A stretch of 64,000 nucleotides of DNA from assembly GCF_019492055.1 (NCBI RefSeq), contig NZ_JAICBX010000001.1, positions 1,054,001 through 1,118,000 of the forward strand, written 5' to 3'. The DNA comes from Flavimaribacter sediminis. GTDB taxonomy: Bacteria > Pseudomonadota > Alphaproteobacteria > Rhizobiales > Rhizobiaceae. The translations under genes and the position numbers were made by a program. Below are positions 38,626-48,860 of the stretch, piece after piece (position 1 is the first letter of the stretch; every line of letters starts with the position of its first letter). The notes under the pieces were generated by a model. It saw only the letters and a program-made list of their open reading frames with translations, ran no database searches and was not told where the DNA came from.

Positions 38626-40139
38626 TGTTGACCGACTGGCCGATTCTTTCCATCACCACCTTCCTTCCGCTCGTTGGCGCGATCATCATTCTGCTGACGC
38701 CGGAAGATTCCGACTTCGGTCGACGCAATATCCGCAACGTTGCGCTGGTGACAACGGTCTTCACCTTCGTGTTCTCGGTGATTTTCGTCTGGGGCTCGTT
38801 CGACAGCAGCAGCGCCGATTTTCAGCTCGTCGAGAAGACGCCATGGCTTGGAACCGGCATCTCCTATTACATGGGCGTCGACGGTATTTCGATGCTGTTC
38901 GTCATCCTCACGACCTTCCTGATGCCGCTCTGCGTTCTGGCGAGCTGGAAGACGATCAATGTTCGCGTCAAGGCGTACATGGTTGCGTTCCTGCTTCTGG
39001 AGACGCTGGTCATCGGCGCGTTCTGCGCCCTCGACATCATCCTGTTCTACGTCTTCTTTGAAGGCGGCCTGATTCCGATGTTCATCATCATCGGCGTCTG
39101 GGGCGGTCCGCGCCGGATCTATGCGAGCTTCAAGTTTTTCCTGTACACGCTGGCCGGATCGGTGCTGATGCTGGTCGCCATCATGTACATGTACTGGAAC
39201 GCCGGCACCACGGCGATCCCGGAAATGCTGGCGCATGATTTCCCACCGGAGGCGCAAACATGGCTATGGCTGGCTTTCTTCGCGTCCTTCGCGGTGAAGC
39301 TGCCGCTGTGGCCGGTCCACACCTGGCTTCCCGACGCCCACGTTGAGGCGCCCACCGCAGGCTCGGTGGTGCTCGCCGGCATCCTGCTGAAACTGGGTGG
39401 CTACGGGTTCATCCGCTTTTCGCTGGCGATGTTCCCGCTTGCTTCCGTCGACCTCTATCCGCTGATCTTCACGCTCTCGGTCATCGCCGTGATCTACGGC
39501 TCGCTCGTGGCGCTCATGCAGGACGACGTGAAGAAGTTGATCGCCTATTCCTCCGTCGCCCATATGGGCTACGTCAAGATGGGCATCTTTTCGGCCAACG
39601 AGCAGGGCCTTCAGGGCGCGCTCTTCACCATGCTCTCGCACGGCCTGGTGTCCGGCGCGCTGTTCCTGTGCGTCGGTGTGATCTACGACAGGCTGCACAC
39701 ACGCGAGATCGCCGCCTATGGCGGACTGGTCAACAACATGCCGAAATACGCCGCAGTGTTTATGGTTTTCACCATGGCCAACGTCGGCCTGCCGGGCACA
39801 TCCGGCTTTATCGGGGAATTCCTCGTTCTGGTCGGCGTGTTCCAGGTCAACAGCTATATTGCGATCTTCGCGACCACAGGCGTCATCCTCTCGGCCGCCT
39901 ATGCCCTGTGGCTCTATCGGCGAGTCATATTCGGCGCGCTGGAGAAGGAAAACCTGAAATCCATGCTCGACCTGTCCACCCGGGAGAAGATCATTCTCTA
40001 CCCGATGGTCGCGTTGATCATCTTCTTCGGCGTATATCCGATGCCGGTGTTCGATATCACCGCTGCGTCGGTGGACGCCTTGCTCAACAATTATAATGCT
40101 GCGATCGAGGCCAGAAACGGCCTTGCGCTGGCGAACTGA
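38625..40139 (+). CDS. nuoM: NADH-quinone oxidoreductase subunit M
   Basis: Antiporter-like proton-pumping subunit, 504 residues, about fourteen membrane segments. [53 protein letters not shown] and [22 protein letters not shown] are diagnostic. GGAGGA lies upstream, and the start overlaps the nuoL stop. Confidence 0.98.
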   Translation: MLTDWPILSITTFLPLVGAIIILLTPEDSDFGRRNIRNVALVTTVFTFVFSVIFVWGSFDSSSADFQLVEKTPWLGTGISYYMGVDGISMLFVILTTFLMPLCVLASWKTINVRVKAYMVAFLLLETLVIGAFCALDIILFYVFFEGGLIPMFIIIGVWGGPRRIYASFKFFLYTLAGSVLMLVAIMYMYWNAGTTAIPEMLAHDFPPEAQTWLWLAFFASFAVKLPLWPVHTWLPDAHVEAPTAGSVVLAGILLKLGGYGFIRFSLAMFPLASVDLYPLIFTLSVIAVIYGSLVALMQDDVKKLIAYSSVAHMGYVKMGIFSANEQGLQGALFTMLSHGLVSGALFLCVGVIYDRLHTREIAAYGGLVNNMPKYAAVFMVFTMANVGLPGTSGFIGEFLVLVGVFQVNSYIAIFATTGVILSAAYALWLYRRVIFGALEKENLKSMLDLSTREKIILYPMVALIIFFGVYPMPVFDITAASVDALLNNYNAAIEARNGLALAN

Positions 40140-40157
40140 TCGACCGGGATTGACTCC

Positions 40158-41600
40158 ATGACCGCAGACCTAATCACGGCAAGCCTGGAACTCTCGATAC
40201 CGGAAATCATTCTGGCCGTGGGCTCGATGGTGCTCCTGATGATCGGCGTCTTCTCCCGTGGCCGGTCCGCGTCGCTGGTAAGCGGACTTGCCGTGGCGTT
40301 GCTGATTGTCGCCGGCCTGTGGCTGGTCACGTTGTCCGGCGAAGGCGAGGCGTTTGGCGGCGCCTTCCGTGACGACTCCTTCGCCAAGTTCATGAAGGTG
40401 CTGACGCTGATCGGATCGATCAGCGCCCTGGTCATGGCTGTCGGCTCGACCCCGGAAGAACAGATGGACCGGTTCGAGTTTCCGGTTCTGGTTGTGCTCG
40501 CGACGCTCGGCATGATGCTGATGATTTCAGCGAACGACCTGATCACGATGTATCTTGGTCTGGAGTTGCAGTCGCTTGCGCTTTACGTGGTTGCGGCGAT
40601 CAACCGCGACAGCGTGCGTTCGACAGAAGCCGGCCTGAAGTATTTCGTGCTTGGCGCGCTGTCGTCCGGCATGCTGCTCTACGGCGCATCGCTGATATAC
40701 GGCTTTACCGGGCATTTGGGCTTTCCGGGAATTTCCGAAGCGCTGGCGAGCGGCGACCGGACGCTCGGCATCGTGTTCGGACTGGTGTTTTTGCTCGTGG
40801 GCGTCGCTTTCAAGATATCGGCCGTGCCCTTCCACATGTGGACGCCGGACGTTTATGAAGGCGCGCCGACACCGGTCACGGCTTTTTTCGCGGCCGCTCC
40901 AAAGGTCGCCGCCATGGCGATGCTTATCCGTATCGTCATCGAAGCTTTTGATCCGATTGTCGCGGATTGGCGCCAGATCATCGTCTTCCTCGCCGTAGCG
41001 TCCATGGCGCTGGGGGCCTTCGCGGCCATCGGGCAGCGAAACATCAAGCGACTGATGGCCTATTCCTCGATCAGCCATATGGGATTTGCGCTCGTTGGTC
41101 TGTCGGCCGGCTCGATGATCGGCGTGCAGAGCGTGTCGCTTTACATGCTGATCTACATGGTCACCACGCTGGGAACATTCGCCTGTATCCTTGCCATGCG
41201 CCGCAAGGAAGAAGGCAATGTGGAGCAGATCGACGATCTGTCGGGCCTCGCCACCACCAATCCGGTCATGGCGACGATGCTGACGATCTTCATGTTCTCG
41301 CTTGCCGGAATACCGTTTCTGGCAGGCTTCTTCGCCAAGTATTTCGTGTTCCTGGCGGCGATCGAGGCCGGTCTCTATATTCTCGCTGTCATCGGCGTCC
41401 TCACCTCCGTTGTCGGCGCCTATTACTATCTGCGGATCGTCAAGATCATGTGGTTCGACGAGGCGGCTGAAGGCTTCATGCCGATCGGCGGAGAATTGCG
41501 GCTGGTGATGATCGTTTCCGGCGTCTTCGTCTTGCTCTACGCCTTTTTCGGCGGGCCGGTCATGCGGGCGGCGGAGATAGCGGCGAAGTCGTTTTTCTGA
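40158..41600 (+). CDS. nuoN: NADH-quinone oxidoreductase subunit N
   Basis: Antiporter-like proton-pumping subunit, 480 residues, about fourteen membrane segments. [52 protein letters not shown] and [22 protein letters not shown] are diagnostic. Last complex I gene; birA follows after 2 bp. Confidence 0.98.
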   Translation: MTADLITASLELSIPEIILAVGSMVLLMIGVFSRGRSASLVSGLAVALLIVAGLWLVTLSGEGEAFGGAFRDDSFAKFMKVLTLIGSISALVMAVGSTPEEQMDRFEFPVLVVLATLGMMLMISANDLITMYLGLELQSLALYVVAAINRDSVRSTEAGLKYFVLGALSSGMLLYGASLIYGFTGHLGFPGISEALASGDRTLGIVFGLVFLLVGVAFKISAVPFHMWTPDVYEGAPTPVTAFFAAAPKVAAMAMLIRIVIEAFDPIVADWRQIIVFLAVASMALGAFAAIGQRNIKRLMAYSSISHMGFALVGLSAGSMIGVQSVSLYMLIYMVTTLGTFACILAMRRKEEGNVEQIDDLSGLATTNPVMATMLTIFMFSLAGIPFLAGFFAKYFVFLAAIEAGLYILAVIGVLTSVVGAYYYLRIVKIMWFDEAAEGFMPIGGELRLVMIVSGVFVLLYAFFGGPVMRAAEIAAKSFF

Positions 41601-41602
41601 TT

Positions 41603-42346
41603 GTGATCAAAGCCGAAGACTACCGTCATATCGCGCTGGATGACGTTCAATCGACAAATACGGAATGTCTGGAGAAGGCGCAGGCGGGGGATCCGGGCAA
41701 CCTGTGGATCACGGCGCGGCGTCAGCTTGGCGGGCGCGGTCGGCGTGGTCGGCCATGGGTGTCCGAAGCAGGCAATCTCTATGCATCGCTGCTGTTGATC
41801 GATCCTGCGCCGGTCCATGCGCTTGCTTCACTGCCGCTTGTCGCCGCGCTTGCCGTGCATGGCGCCATCGCGCGCGCGCTGCCTGATCCGGAATCGTCGC
41901 TGAAGATCAAATGGCCGAACGATGTGCTGCTGAATGGCGGAAAGATTTCCGGCATCCTGCTCGAATCGGGCATAGTGCCGGATGGGCGGCGCGCCGTGGT
42001 TATCGGTTGCGGCGTCAATGTAGCGCATGCGCCGAAGGAGGCTATGTACGCCACGGCGACGCTGCGCGATGCAGGCGCCGCTGTTTCGGCAGAGGAGTTG
42101 TTCGCCTATCTCTGTCAATCCATGGCCCGGGAACTGGCGAGATGGGGGGAGGGAGCCAACATGTCGGAAACACGGGAATTGTGGCTGCGTTGGGCCACGG
42201 GCGTAGGAAAACAGATCACAGTCAATATGCCGAACGCCTCGATTGAAGGAATATTCAGGGATATCGACGACACAGGTTGTCTGATACTGGAGAAGCCCGA
42301 CGGCTCCCTGCAGTCGATCGCCGCGGGCGATCTTTTTTTCCTGTAG
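41603..42346 (+). CDS. birA: Biotin--[acetyl-CoA-carboxylase] ligase
   Basis: Activates biotin as biotinyl-AMP and attaches it to the biotin carboxyl carrier protein. 247 residues, single catalytic domain plus a small C-terminal SH3-like domain. The N-terminal helix-turn-helix of E. coli BirA is missing, so it is not a repressor. Motifs are STNTECLEKA, GGRGRRGRPW (biotin/ATP loop) and KWPNDVLLNGGKISGILLE. It uses GTG as start, 2 bp after the nuoN stop, so translation is coupled to nuo. Confidence 0.95.
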   Translation: MIKAEDYRHIALDDVQSTNTECLEKAQAGDPGNLWITARRQLGGRGRRGRPWVSEAGNLYASLLLIDPAPVHALASLPLVAALAVHGAIARALPDPESSLKIKWPNDVLLNGGKISGILLESGIVPDGRRAVVIGCGVNVAHAPKEAMYATATLRDAGAAVSAEELFAYLCQSMARELARWGEGANMSETRELWLRWATGVGKQITVNMPNASIEGIFRDIDDTGCLILEKPDGSLQSIAAGDLFFL

Positions 42347-42387
42347 GGCAAGCGCTATCTCCTGGGTCAAGACACGGCTGGAATACA

Positions 42388-44058
42388 ATGACAGAAAAAG
42401 ACGAACTAATATTTCTTCCGCTCGGCGGTGTTGGCGAGATCGGCATGAATCTCGCGCTTTACGGCTACGGCAAGCCGGACAAGCGGGAATGGATCATGGT
42501 CGATTGCGGCGTCACCTTTCCCGGGCCTGATCTGCCGGGTGTCGACCTTGTTCTGCCCGACATCCGCTTCATCGAGTCGGAAAAGATCAATCTGAAAGCG
42601 ATCGTGATCACGCATTCGCACGAGGATCACTACGGCGCGATCGCCGATCTCTGGCCGACCCTCAAGGCGCCTGTCTATGTCTCGCCCTTCACCGCAGGCA
42701 TGCTGGAATCGAAGCGCGCCTACGAGGGCGACGCCGAAGCCGTGCCGGTCAACCTGTTCAAGGCCGGCGACATTTTCGAAATCGGGCCATTCAAGATCGA
42801 GGCCATTCCCGTCAACCACTCGATCCCCGAGCCCTTTTCCCTTGCGATCACGACGCCCTTGGGCGTGGTCGTCCATACCGGCGACTGGAAGATCGATCAT
42901 GCGCCGTCCATGGGGCCGCTCACCGACGAGAAACGTTTTCGCGAAATAGGCGACAATGGAGTTCTCGCGCTGATTTGCGATTCCACCAATGCAATGCGCG
43001 ACGGCGTATCTCCCTCTGAACAGGAAGTCAGCGACAGTCTGGAAAAGATCATCGAAGCTGCGGAAGGCCGCGTCGCGATCACTACCTTTTCCTCTAATGT
43101 CGGGCGTATCCGCTCCGTTGCGAAAGCGGCCGAAGAGGCAGGCCGCAAGGTTTTGCTGCTTGGCAGTTCCATCAAGCGCGTGGTCAATGTCGCCGGCGAT
43201 CTCGGCTATATGGAAGGCTTTTCCGAATTCATCAGCGAGGACGAGTTCGCCTCGACCCCGCGCGATCGCATAGTGATCATTCTGACCGGCAGCCAGGGCG
43301 AATCGCGGGCGGCGCTCGCAAAACTCTCCCGCGACGAGATGCGCAATATTTCCCTGTCGAAGGGAGACACCGTCGTGTTTTCCTCGCGCACGATACCGGG
43401 CAACGAAAAGGCGGTCCTCGATATCATGAACGGTCTGATCGACCAGGGCGTTCACATCGTCACTGACAGCGATGCGCTGGTCCACGTCTCCGGACATCCG
43501 CGCCGCAATGAACTGCAGCAGATGTATCAATGGGTGCGGCCGGAGTTCCTCATACCCGTCCATGGAGAAGCCGCGCATCTCACCGCCCAGGCAGAGCTCG
43601 GCGAACAGTCGGGCCTCAAGGTCGTGCCGCATGTCCGCAACGGCGATGTCGTGCGGCTGGCGCCGGGCGAAGCTCAGGTGATCGACGAAGCGCCGCACGG
43701 GCGACTCTTCAAGGATGGCGACCTGATCGGCGATTTCGATGAAATGGCAATCGGCGAGCGGCGCAAGTTGTCGTATGTCGGCCATATCGCCGTCAATGTG
43801 CTGGTCGACGCAAAGAATGTGCTGATCGATGATCCGGATGTCGTTTGTCGCGGCGTGCCGGAGATCGATGATACGGGCGCCTATATCGAGGAAACGCTTC
43901 GCGACGCGGCGATAGCAGCCGTGGAAAGCATTCCCCGCGTGCGTCGCCGCGATCTCGAACTGGTGCAGGAATCGGTGCGCAGGGCCGTGCGCGCAGCAGC
44001 GCGGAACGCCTGGGGCAAGAAGCCGGTCATGACCGTCTTCGTTACGCGAATCCGCTAG
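42388..44058 (+). CDS. rnj: Ribonuclease J
   Basis: Metallo-beta-lactamase/beta-CASP ribonuclease acting as 5' exonuclease and endonuclease in RNA maturation, cytosolic. 556 residues. The zinc motif is HSHEDHYG at 76-83. Beta-CASP segments follow, including FSSNVGRIRSVAKAAEEAGRK and VHVSGHPRRNELQQMYQWVRPEFLIPVHGEAAHL. The start MTEKDELIFLPLGGVGEIGMN at 42388 is the family N-terminus. It probably belongs to the end of the nuo transcript. Confidence 0.95.
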   Translation: MTEKDELIFLPLGGVGEIGMNLALYGYGKPDKREWIMVDCGVTFPGPDLPGVDLVLPDIRFIESEKINLKAIVITHSHEDHYGAIADLWPTLKAPVYVSPFTAGMLESKRAYEGDAEAVPVNLFKAGDIFEIGPFKIEAIPVNHSIPEPFSLAITTPLGVVVHTGDWKIDHAPSMGPLTDEKRFREIGDNGVLALICDSTNAMRDGVSPSEQEVSDSLEKIIEAAEGRVAITTFSSNVGRIRSVAKAAEEAGRKVLLLGSSIKRVVNVAGDLGYMEGFSEFISEDEFASTPRDRIVIILTGSQGESRAALAKLSRDEMRNISLSKGDTVVFSSRTIPGNEKAVLDIMNGLIDQGVHIVTDSDALVHVSGHPRRNELQQMYQWVRPEFLIPVHGEAAHLTAQAELGEQSGLKVVPHVRNGDVVRLAPGEAQVIDEAPHGRLFKDGDLIGDFDEMAIGERRKLSYVGHIAVNVLVDAKNVLIDDPDVVCRGVPEIDDTGAYIEETLRDAAIAAVESIPRVRRRDLELVQESVRRAVRAAARNAWGKKPVMTVFVTRIR

Positions 44059-44069
44059 GAGGAAAACCT

Positions 44070-44474
44070 ATGATCGGCAGACTGAACCATGTCGCGATAG
44101 CTGTCCCTGATCTGGAAGCCGCGGCGAAGACATACCGCGACACGCTGGGCGCTCACGTCTCGCAACCGCAGCCGCTGCCCGACCACGGCGTGACCGTTGT
44201 GTTCATAGAATTGCCCAACACGAAAGTGGAGTTGCTGGAGCCTCTGGGCGAGGGGTCTCCGATCGCGAAGTTTCTTGAAAGCAACCCGGCGGGCGGCATG
44301 CACCACATCTGCTACGAGGTCGATGACATTATCGCGGCGCGCAACGCGCTCGCCGCGGGCGGCGCCCGGGTGCTGGGCGACGGGGAGCCGAAAACCGGCG
44401 CCCACGGAAAGCCCGTGCTCTTCCTGCATCCGAAGGATTTCTGCGGCGCATTGGTTGAACTTGAAGAGGTCTGA
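44070..44474 (+). CDS. mce: Methylmalonyl-CoA epimerase
   Basis: Converts (S)- to (R)-methylmalonyl-CoA in propionyl-CoA catabolism. 134 residues, a single glyoxalase/VOC domain. Likely metal ligands are the His in GRLNHVAIAVPDL, the His pair in GGMHHICYEVDD and the Glu in GALVELEEV. TAGGAGG lies upstream. The RNase J-mce-DUF1467-proS order is common in rhizobia. Confidence 0.93.
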   Translation: MIGRLNHVAIAVPDLEAAAKTYRDTLGAHVSQPQPLPDHGVTVVFIELPNTKVELLEPLGEGSPIAKFLESNPAGGMHHICYEVDDIIAARNALAAGGARVLGDGEPKTGAHGKPVLFLHPKDFCGALVELEEV

Positions 44475-44477
44475 CCG

Positions 44478-44756
44478 ATGTCGCCTGTCACCGGTATCGC
44501 GATCTATGTCGTCATATGGTGGATCACGCTGTTCGCCATCCTGCCGATCGGCGTGAAAACACAGGCCGATGAAGAGGATATAACGCTCGGCACGACCGAA
44601 AGCGCGCCTCACCGGCACAGGATGGGTTTCAAGCTGATCCTGACCAGCCTGGTCGCTGCGGCGATCTTCGCGCTCTATTATTTTCTTGTCGTCGTCTTTG
44701 AGCTGTCGGTGGATTCCATCCCGAGGATCGTTCCGGATTTCTCTGGTCGCGGTTGA
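44478..44756 (+). CDS. DUF1467 family membrane protein
   Basis: 92 residues, two membrane segments (about 5-25 and 50-72) with a polar loop containing PIGVKTQADE, the DUF1467 hallmark. The function is unknown. It starts 3 bp after the mce stop, apparently the last gene of the long nuo-birA-rnj-mce run, and is convergent with the rpiR-type gene 11 bp away. Confidence 0.9.
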   Translation: MSPVTGIAIYVVIWWITLFAILPIGVKTQADEEDITLGTTESAPHRHRMGFKLILTSLVAAAIFALYYFLVVVFELSVDSIPRIVPDFSGRG

Positions 44757-44767
44757 CGTCGGGCTGT

Positions 44768-45622
44768 TCAGTCGCGAAAGGATTCGAAGCGGTCCTGCAG
44801 CTCTCGCATGACCCCGATCCGTTCAGCGACATCGTCTCCCAGACGCGCGATCAGATCATCAAGCAGCAGTCCGTTAAGGCTCAGAAACGGTGTTTGCAGA
44901 TCCCAGAACAGGTGCGAATCCGTGCTCACGCTCAGAACTGCGTCGGTATAGTCGCGCGCCCAGTAGCAGTGATTGTCGCAGATAATGACGACTGACAGCC
45001 CCTTTTCACTGGCGATCTGGGCGAGCTGATAGCTGAACCGCGTATAGCGGCGCATTTCGTAAAGAACGAGACAGGTGTTGCTGCAGTCCTCCGCGAGCAT
45101 CTCGCTGAAGGTGCCGTTGCGGCCGTCCAGATAGCGCACCTCCGGCCGCACATAATCCAGCCGTCCTGCAAAATCCGAAGCAATGCCGGCGATTGTCTGG
45201 AAGCCGGTCACGAAAACCCTTGATGACGTGGCGAGAGCCTCGATTGCCTGTTGCCAGGGCGCGGTTTCGCGCATCTCGTAGACCCCGAGGATCGCGGCCA
45301 TTTCCAGGTCGAAGTTTTCCCACAGGCGGCTGCCTGCCGCAGCGTTCTGTCGGATCCGGTCCACGCGATCGGATATCAGGAGCGGCGTCGCATCGATATC
45401 TGTGCGCATCTCTGCTTTTAGATCGCTCAGCCGCTGATATCCGAGCGATCGCAGGAAACGTCCGACCGTCATCTGGCTGACCCCGACCTGCTTGGCGATG
45501 GACGCTGCGGTCTCGTATGGCAGGGAGTTCATATTGGCGAGCATGTAGCTCGCGATCGACTTTTCCGATTTTGTCAGCTTGGCGAAATCGACCGTCAGGC
45601 GGTCCGCCAGGGGGGTGCTCAT
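44768..45622 (-). CDS. RpiR-family transcriptional regulator
   Basis: 284 residues. The N-terminal helix-turn-helix domain (LTKSEKSIASYMLANMNSLPYETAASIAKQVGVSQMTVGRFLRSLGY) is followed by a SIS domain (about 125-250, from VFVTGFQTIAGIASDFAGRL). SIS domains usually sense phosphosugars, yet the neighbours are amidase and peptide-transport genes, so the ligand may be different. Its ATG overlaps the amidase TGA by 4 bases; GAGAGG lies 4 nt upstream. It probably controls the divergent amidase and ABC operons. Confidence 0.9.
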   Translation of the reverse strand: MSTPLADRLTVDFAKLTKSEKSIASYMLANMNSLPYETAASIAKQVGVSQMTVGRFLRSLGYQRLSDLKAEMRTDIDATPLLISDRVDRIRQNAAAGSRLWENFDLEMAAILGVYEMRETAPWQQAIEALATSSRVFVTGFQTIAGIASDFAGRLDYVRPEVRYLDGRNGTFSEMLAEDCSNTCLVLYEMRRYTRFSYQLAQIASEKGLSVVIICDNHCYWARDYTDAVLSVSTDSHLFWDLQTPFLSLNGLLLDDLIARLGDDVAERIGVMRELQDRFESFRD

Positions 45623-47052
45623 GAAACCTCTCCCGGTGTTTTGCCAAACCATGGTTTGGCTTTCTCCAACTGCCCGGCAAGACGCAGGAGCGTCGCCTCG
45701 TCGCCGAAGGCCGCAGAAAACATTACGCCGACGGGCAGGCCATCGGATGTCCAGTGCAGCGGCGTCGACATGCTCGGCTGGCCTGTCAGGTTGAAGAGTT
45801 GGGTAAACGGCGTAAAGGCCTGCAGGGCTGCCGCATAGGCGGCCTGATCCGGATTGTTCGTGTGCTGCACGCCGAGCGGCGCAGGTGGTTGGGCGAGCGT
45901 CGGGCTCATCACGACGTCATGGCGCCTATGGAAGTCAGCCATCCGTCGCCCCTGCATGTGGATGCGCGCCAACGCGTCCGGATAGGCCTCGACCGGAAGC
46001 GTGCTCGCAAATTCGACGGCGCTCCAGGTCGCCCGGTCGATGTCGTCGGGTTTGATGTCGCGGCCGAGTTCGGCGGCCCTGTTCTTGACGGCGCGCGAGA
46101 CATTGGAGGCGACCAGCACCCAGAGCGCGTGTCCGAGTTCTTCCCAGTCTCCCGGCGGCTGTTCGTCAATCACAGTATGGCCAAGCTGTTCGAGCAGGCT
46201 TGCGGCGTCCTCTGCGGCCCGGGCGCACTCGGGATCGACAGCTGCTCCCGAAAGCGGCGCGCGCTGAAAGGCTATTCTGAGTCGGCCAGGGTTCGTCTTC
46301 ACCTCATTGAGGAAACGCCCTCCATAGTAAGGCGCGCAATAGGGGTCGCCAGGCGCCGGGCCGTGCGTGGCGTCGAGCATGGCGGCTGAATCCCTGACCG
46401 TGCGCGTAACGACGTGTGACGCGGAAAGGCTTCCCCACCCTTCGCCTGCCAGCGGTCCGTTTGGTGTTCGCGCCCGACTGGGCTTGAGCCCGAAGAGCCC
46501 GCAGCACGAGGCGGGAATACGAATGGAACCGCCGCCGTCGCTTGCATGGGCGATCGGTACGATGCCCGCAGCGACGGCGGCGGCCGCGCCACCCGACGAA
46601 CCGCCTGCGGTTCGGTCGAGGCTCCATGGATTGCGGGTTGTCCCGCAGAAGGTGCTCTCCGTTGATGCGGCGAGCGCCATTTCCGGCGAAGTGGTCTTGC
46701 CGAAAATGACCACGCCGGCGTGCTTGTAGCGCTCTACGAGCGTGGTGTCGGCCTTTGCCATGTTGTCCGCGAACAATTTGGAGCCGTGGGTCGTCAGGGT
46801 CCCGGACAGCATTGCCGAAACGTCCTTGAGGAGAAACGGCACGCCCGCGAAGGGGGCGTTGGCCGGCAGGTCTTTCAGCATGTTTTCGCCGAACGCGTAC
46901 AGTTTTTGCGATAGCGCGTTGATGGCCGGATTGACGTCTTCCGCGCGTTCGATAGCTGCTTCCAGGAGTTCGTGCTGGCTGATCTCGCCCTTGCGCACAA
47001 GATCCGCAAGACCCAGACCATCATGGTCGCGATAGTCGCTGAAACCGGCCAT
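45619..47052 (-). CDS. Amidase-signature family amidohydrolase
   Basis: 477 residues, amidase signature family with a Ser-cisSer-Lys triad: K76 in FLLKDV, S152/S153 in AGGSSGG and nucleophile S176 in DGGGSIR. It hydrolyses an amide such as an aryl or aliphatic amide, or an N-carbamoyl or peptide amide. No export signal is visible, so it acts in the cytosol on an imported compound. It is divergent from the ABC importer and coupled to the RpiR regulator. Some relatives are annotated as GatA-like; gatB/gatC partners and the typical GatA sequence are absent here. Confidence 0.9.
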   Translation of the reverse strand: MAGFSDYRDHDGLGLADLVRKGEISQHELLEAAIERAEDVNPAINALSQKLYAFGENMLKDLPANAPFAGVPFLLKDVSAMLSGTLTTHGSKLFADNMAKADTTLVERYKHAGVVIFGKTTSPEMALAASTESTFCGTTRNPWSLDRTAGGSSGGAAAAVAAGIVPIAHASDGGGSIRIPASCCGLFGLKPSRARTPNGPLAGEGWGSLSASHVVTRTVRDSAAMLDATHGPAPGDPYCAPYYGGRFLNEVKTNPGRLRIAFQRAPLSGAAVDPECARAAEDAASLLEQLGHTVIDEQPPGDWEELGHALWVLVASNVSRAVKNRAAELGRDIKPDDIDRATWSAVEFASTLPVEAYPDALARIHMQGRRMADFHRRHDVVMSPTLAQPPAPLGVQHTNNPDQAAYAAALQAFTPFTQLFNLTGQPSMSTPLHWTSDGLPVGVMFSAAFGDEATLLRLAGQLEKAKPWFGKTPGEVS

Positions 47053-47070
47053 TCGCCCCTCATTGTATTA

Positions 47071-47106
47071 ATAAGATAACATCTATTGACTTTATGTGAT
47101 ACTTAT
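47071..47106. promoter_or_regulatory. Imperfect inverted repeat, candidate RpiR operator
   Basis: Arms ATAAGATAACAT (47071-47082) and ATGTGATACTTAT (47094-47106) match as inverted repeats with one gap and one mismatch, around an 11-bp spacer with TTGAC. They lie in the AT-rich 141-bp divergent region between the amidase and importer genes. Confidence 0.35.
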
Positions 47107-47193
47107 AACACGATCGTCAACAGTTAGTTATTGCTCCCGAGTAAGAAGAGACGGAGCAGCAGGGTGAACAGCAACAGAAGTGAGATCATAATC

Positions 47194-48756
47194 ATGAAAT
47201 TTCCACCATCGATCAGCAGGGCGTCCGCAACCGTCGCGCTCGGACTGGGCGTCGCAGCCATGGCTTCGCTGCCGTCTCTGGCGCAGGAAAAGACCATCAT
47301 CTGGGGCAAGCCGGCCGAAATTACCGGCTTTGACGCCCATGTGGCGGGCACCGTCGCATCCTGGGAAATGTACCAGATGATTTACGAGACACTGCTCGAG
47401 GCCGATGAAACACTTTCGCTGAAAGGCGCGCTGGCCGAGAGCTGGGAGCAGACGTCTCCGACAAGCTACACCTTCACGATACGCGATGGCGCGACTTTCT
47501 CGAACGGACGTCCGGTGACGGCCGACGATGTCATCGGAAGTCTGGAACGCATCAAGAATCCGGAAACAGCCTCCTACTGGTCGGCGCAACTCGGCGACAT
47601 CGCAAAGATGGAAGCGGTCGATGACCGCACGGTCACGGTCGAGCTGGCTGAGCCGCATCCCGCCTTTCTGCCGGCGCTCGCCCATATCACGGCGGCGATC
47701 CTTCCGATCAAGGAACTCAAGGAGGGCAGTTTCGATCCTACGTCGCAGATGCTTGGCTCCGGCCCGTTCATGGTCGAGGAGCACAAACAGGACGAAGCAT
47801 GGACGCTCGTGCGTAATCCCCATTACTGGCGCGAGGGGTATCCGCTCGCAGATCGCCTGGAAGTGCCGATCATTCCCGACCAGTCGGCCCGCATTGCCGC
47901 GCTTCGCAACGGGCGCGTCGATTTCTCAACGTTCGCCGATCCCGACTCGCCGCAAATGCTCGCCAAGGACGATAATATAAAGTCCAGTGCCCAGCAGACG
48001 ACCAACTACTATCGCGTGGACGTCAATGCGCTCAGTGAAGACTCCGCGTTTCATGACAGAAAGGTGCGGCAGGCCATGAACCTGGCGCTGGACCGCCAGG
48101 CGATCGACGACTTCGTGTTCGCCGGCACGTCCGAGGTCGACTATCCTGTTCCGGGCGCCTTCGGAAAGGACGCCTGTCGTTCGCTTGACGCCTACGCGCT
48201 GCCTCGCGAAGAGCGTATTGAAAAGGCGAAAGCGCTGCTCAAGGAAGCCGGCAACGAAAACCCGGAAGTCGGATTGATCGCGGCGTCTTCCAATCCGGTC
48301 CTCGGGCGCATTGCGCAGGTCGCGCAGCAGAGCCTGGGAGAGGCGGGCTTCAACGTCACGATCGAATCGATCCCGACGGCGGAATATCTCCAGCGCGTGT
48401 TCACGGACGGCGATTTCGACTTCTCGGTCTCTTGGCTCGCAGGCTACACGGATCCGACCATGGTCATCGCCTGGTGGAACCCGGAATTCGCTATCTGGAA
48501 CCAGGTCTTCCAGGAAAGCGTGCCGGAACTTTCAGCCGCTCTCGACGAAGTCAAGACCATGCAGGACAGCCCCGAGCGGGACGCCAAGCTCGCTGAAATC
48601 TGCGGCATGATCGATGAGAGCGCCAACCTGCTGGCGCTGGTTTCCAAGACCGACTATGTCGTCTACCGTGACGACAAGATCGAAGTGAAGGTTCCGGAGA
48701 AATCCGGATCGTCCGACACTTTCCAGTACATCGAGGAATTCAAACCCCTCGATTGA
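47194..48756 (+). CDS. ABC transporter substrate-binding protein, family 5 (peptide type)
   Basis: Periplasmic binding protein of the DppA/OppA family, 520 residues. The signal peptide runs to about residue 30 (ending SLAQ), after MKFPPSISRASATVALGLG. NPHYWREGYPLADRLEVPIIPD and the early DAHVAGTVASWEMYQMIYETLLEAD are family patterns. It binds a peptide or peptide-like substrate for the importer encoded next. The ATG at 47194 begins the signal peptide; 21 upstream in-frame residues are rejected. Confidence 0.92.
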   Translation: MKFPPSISRASATVALGLGVAAMASLPSLAQEKTIIWGKPAEITGFDAHVAGTVASWEMYQMIYETLLEADETLSLKGALAESWEQTSPTSYTFTIRDGATFSNGRPVTADDVIGSLERIKNPETASYWSAQLGDIAKMEAVDDRTVTVELAEPHPAFLPALAHITAAILPIKELKEGSFDPTSQMLGSGPFMVEEHKQDEAWTLVRNPHYWREGYPLADRLEVPIIPDQSARIAALRNGRVDFSTFADPDSPQMLAKDDNIKSSAQQTTNYYRVDVNALSEDSAFHDRKVRQAMNLALDRQAIDDFVFAGTSEVDYPVPGAFGKDACRSLDAYALPREERIEKAKALLKEAGNENPEVGLIAASSNPVLGRIAQVAQQSLGEAGFNVTIESIPTAEYLQRVFTDGDFDFSVSWLAGYTDPTMVIAWWNPEFAIWNQVFQESVPELSAALDEVKTMQDSPERDAKLAEICGMIDESANLLALVSKTDYVVYRDDKIEVKVPEKSGSSDTFQYIEEFKPLD

Positions 48757-48770
48757 TCTGGGCGCGTGTG

Positions 48771-48799
48771 GGGGGCGGGATTATCGCGATCCCGCCTCC
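48771..48799 (+). repeat. Stem-loop between binding-protein and permease genes
   Basis: ggcgggat / atcccgcc with a 7-nt loop, extendable by three outer pairs (one G-T), 15 bp after the binding-protein stop. It has no T-tract. It is likely to stabilise the abundant upstream mRNA segment, as is common in ABC importer operons. Confidence 0.55.
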
Positions 48800-48860
48800 T
48801 GCAGCCATCGCTTCATTCTTGTTTGAAATCGCCCTGTCCTGAAAACGGAAAGTTTGGTGG

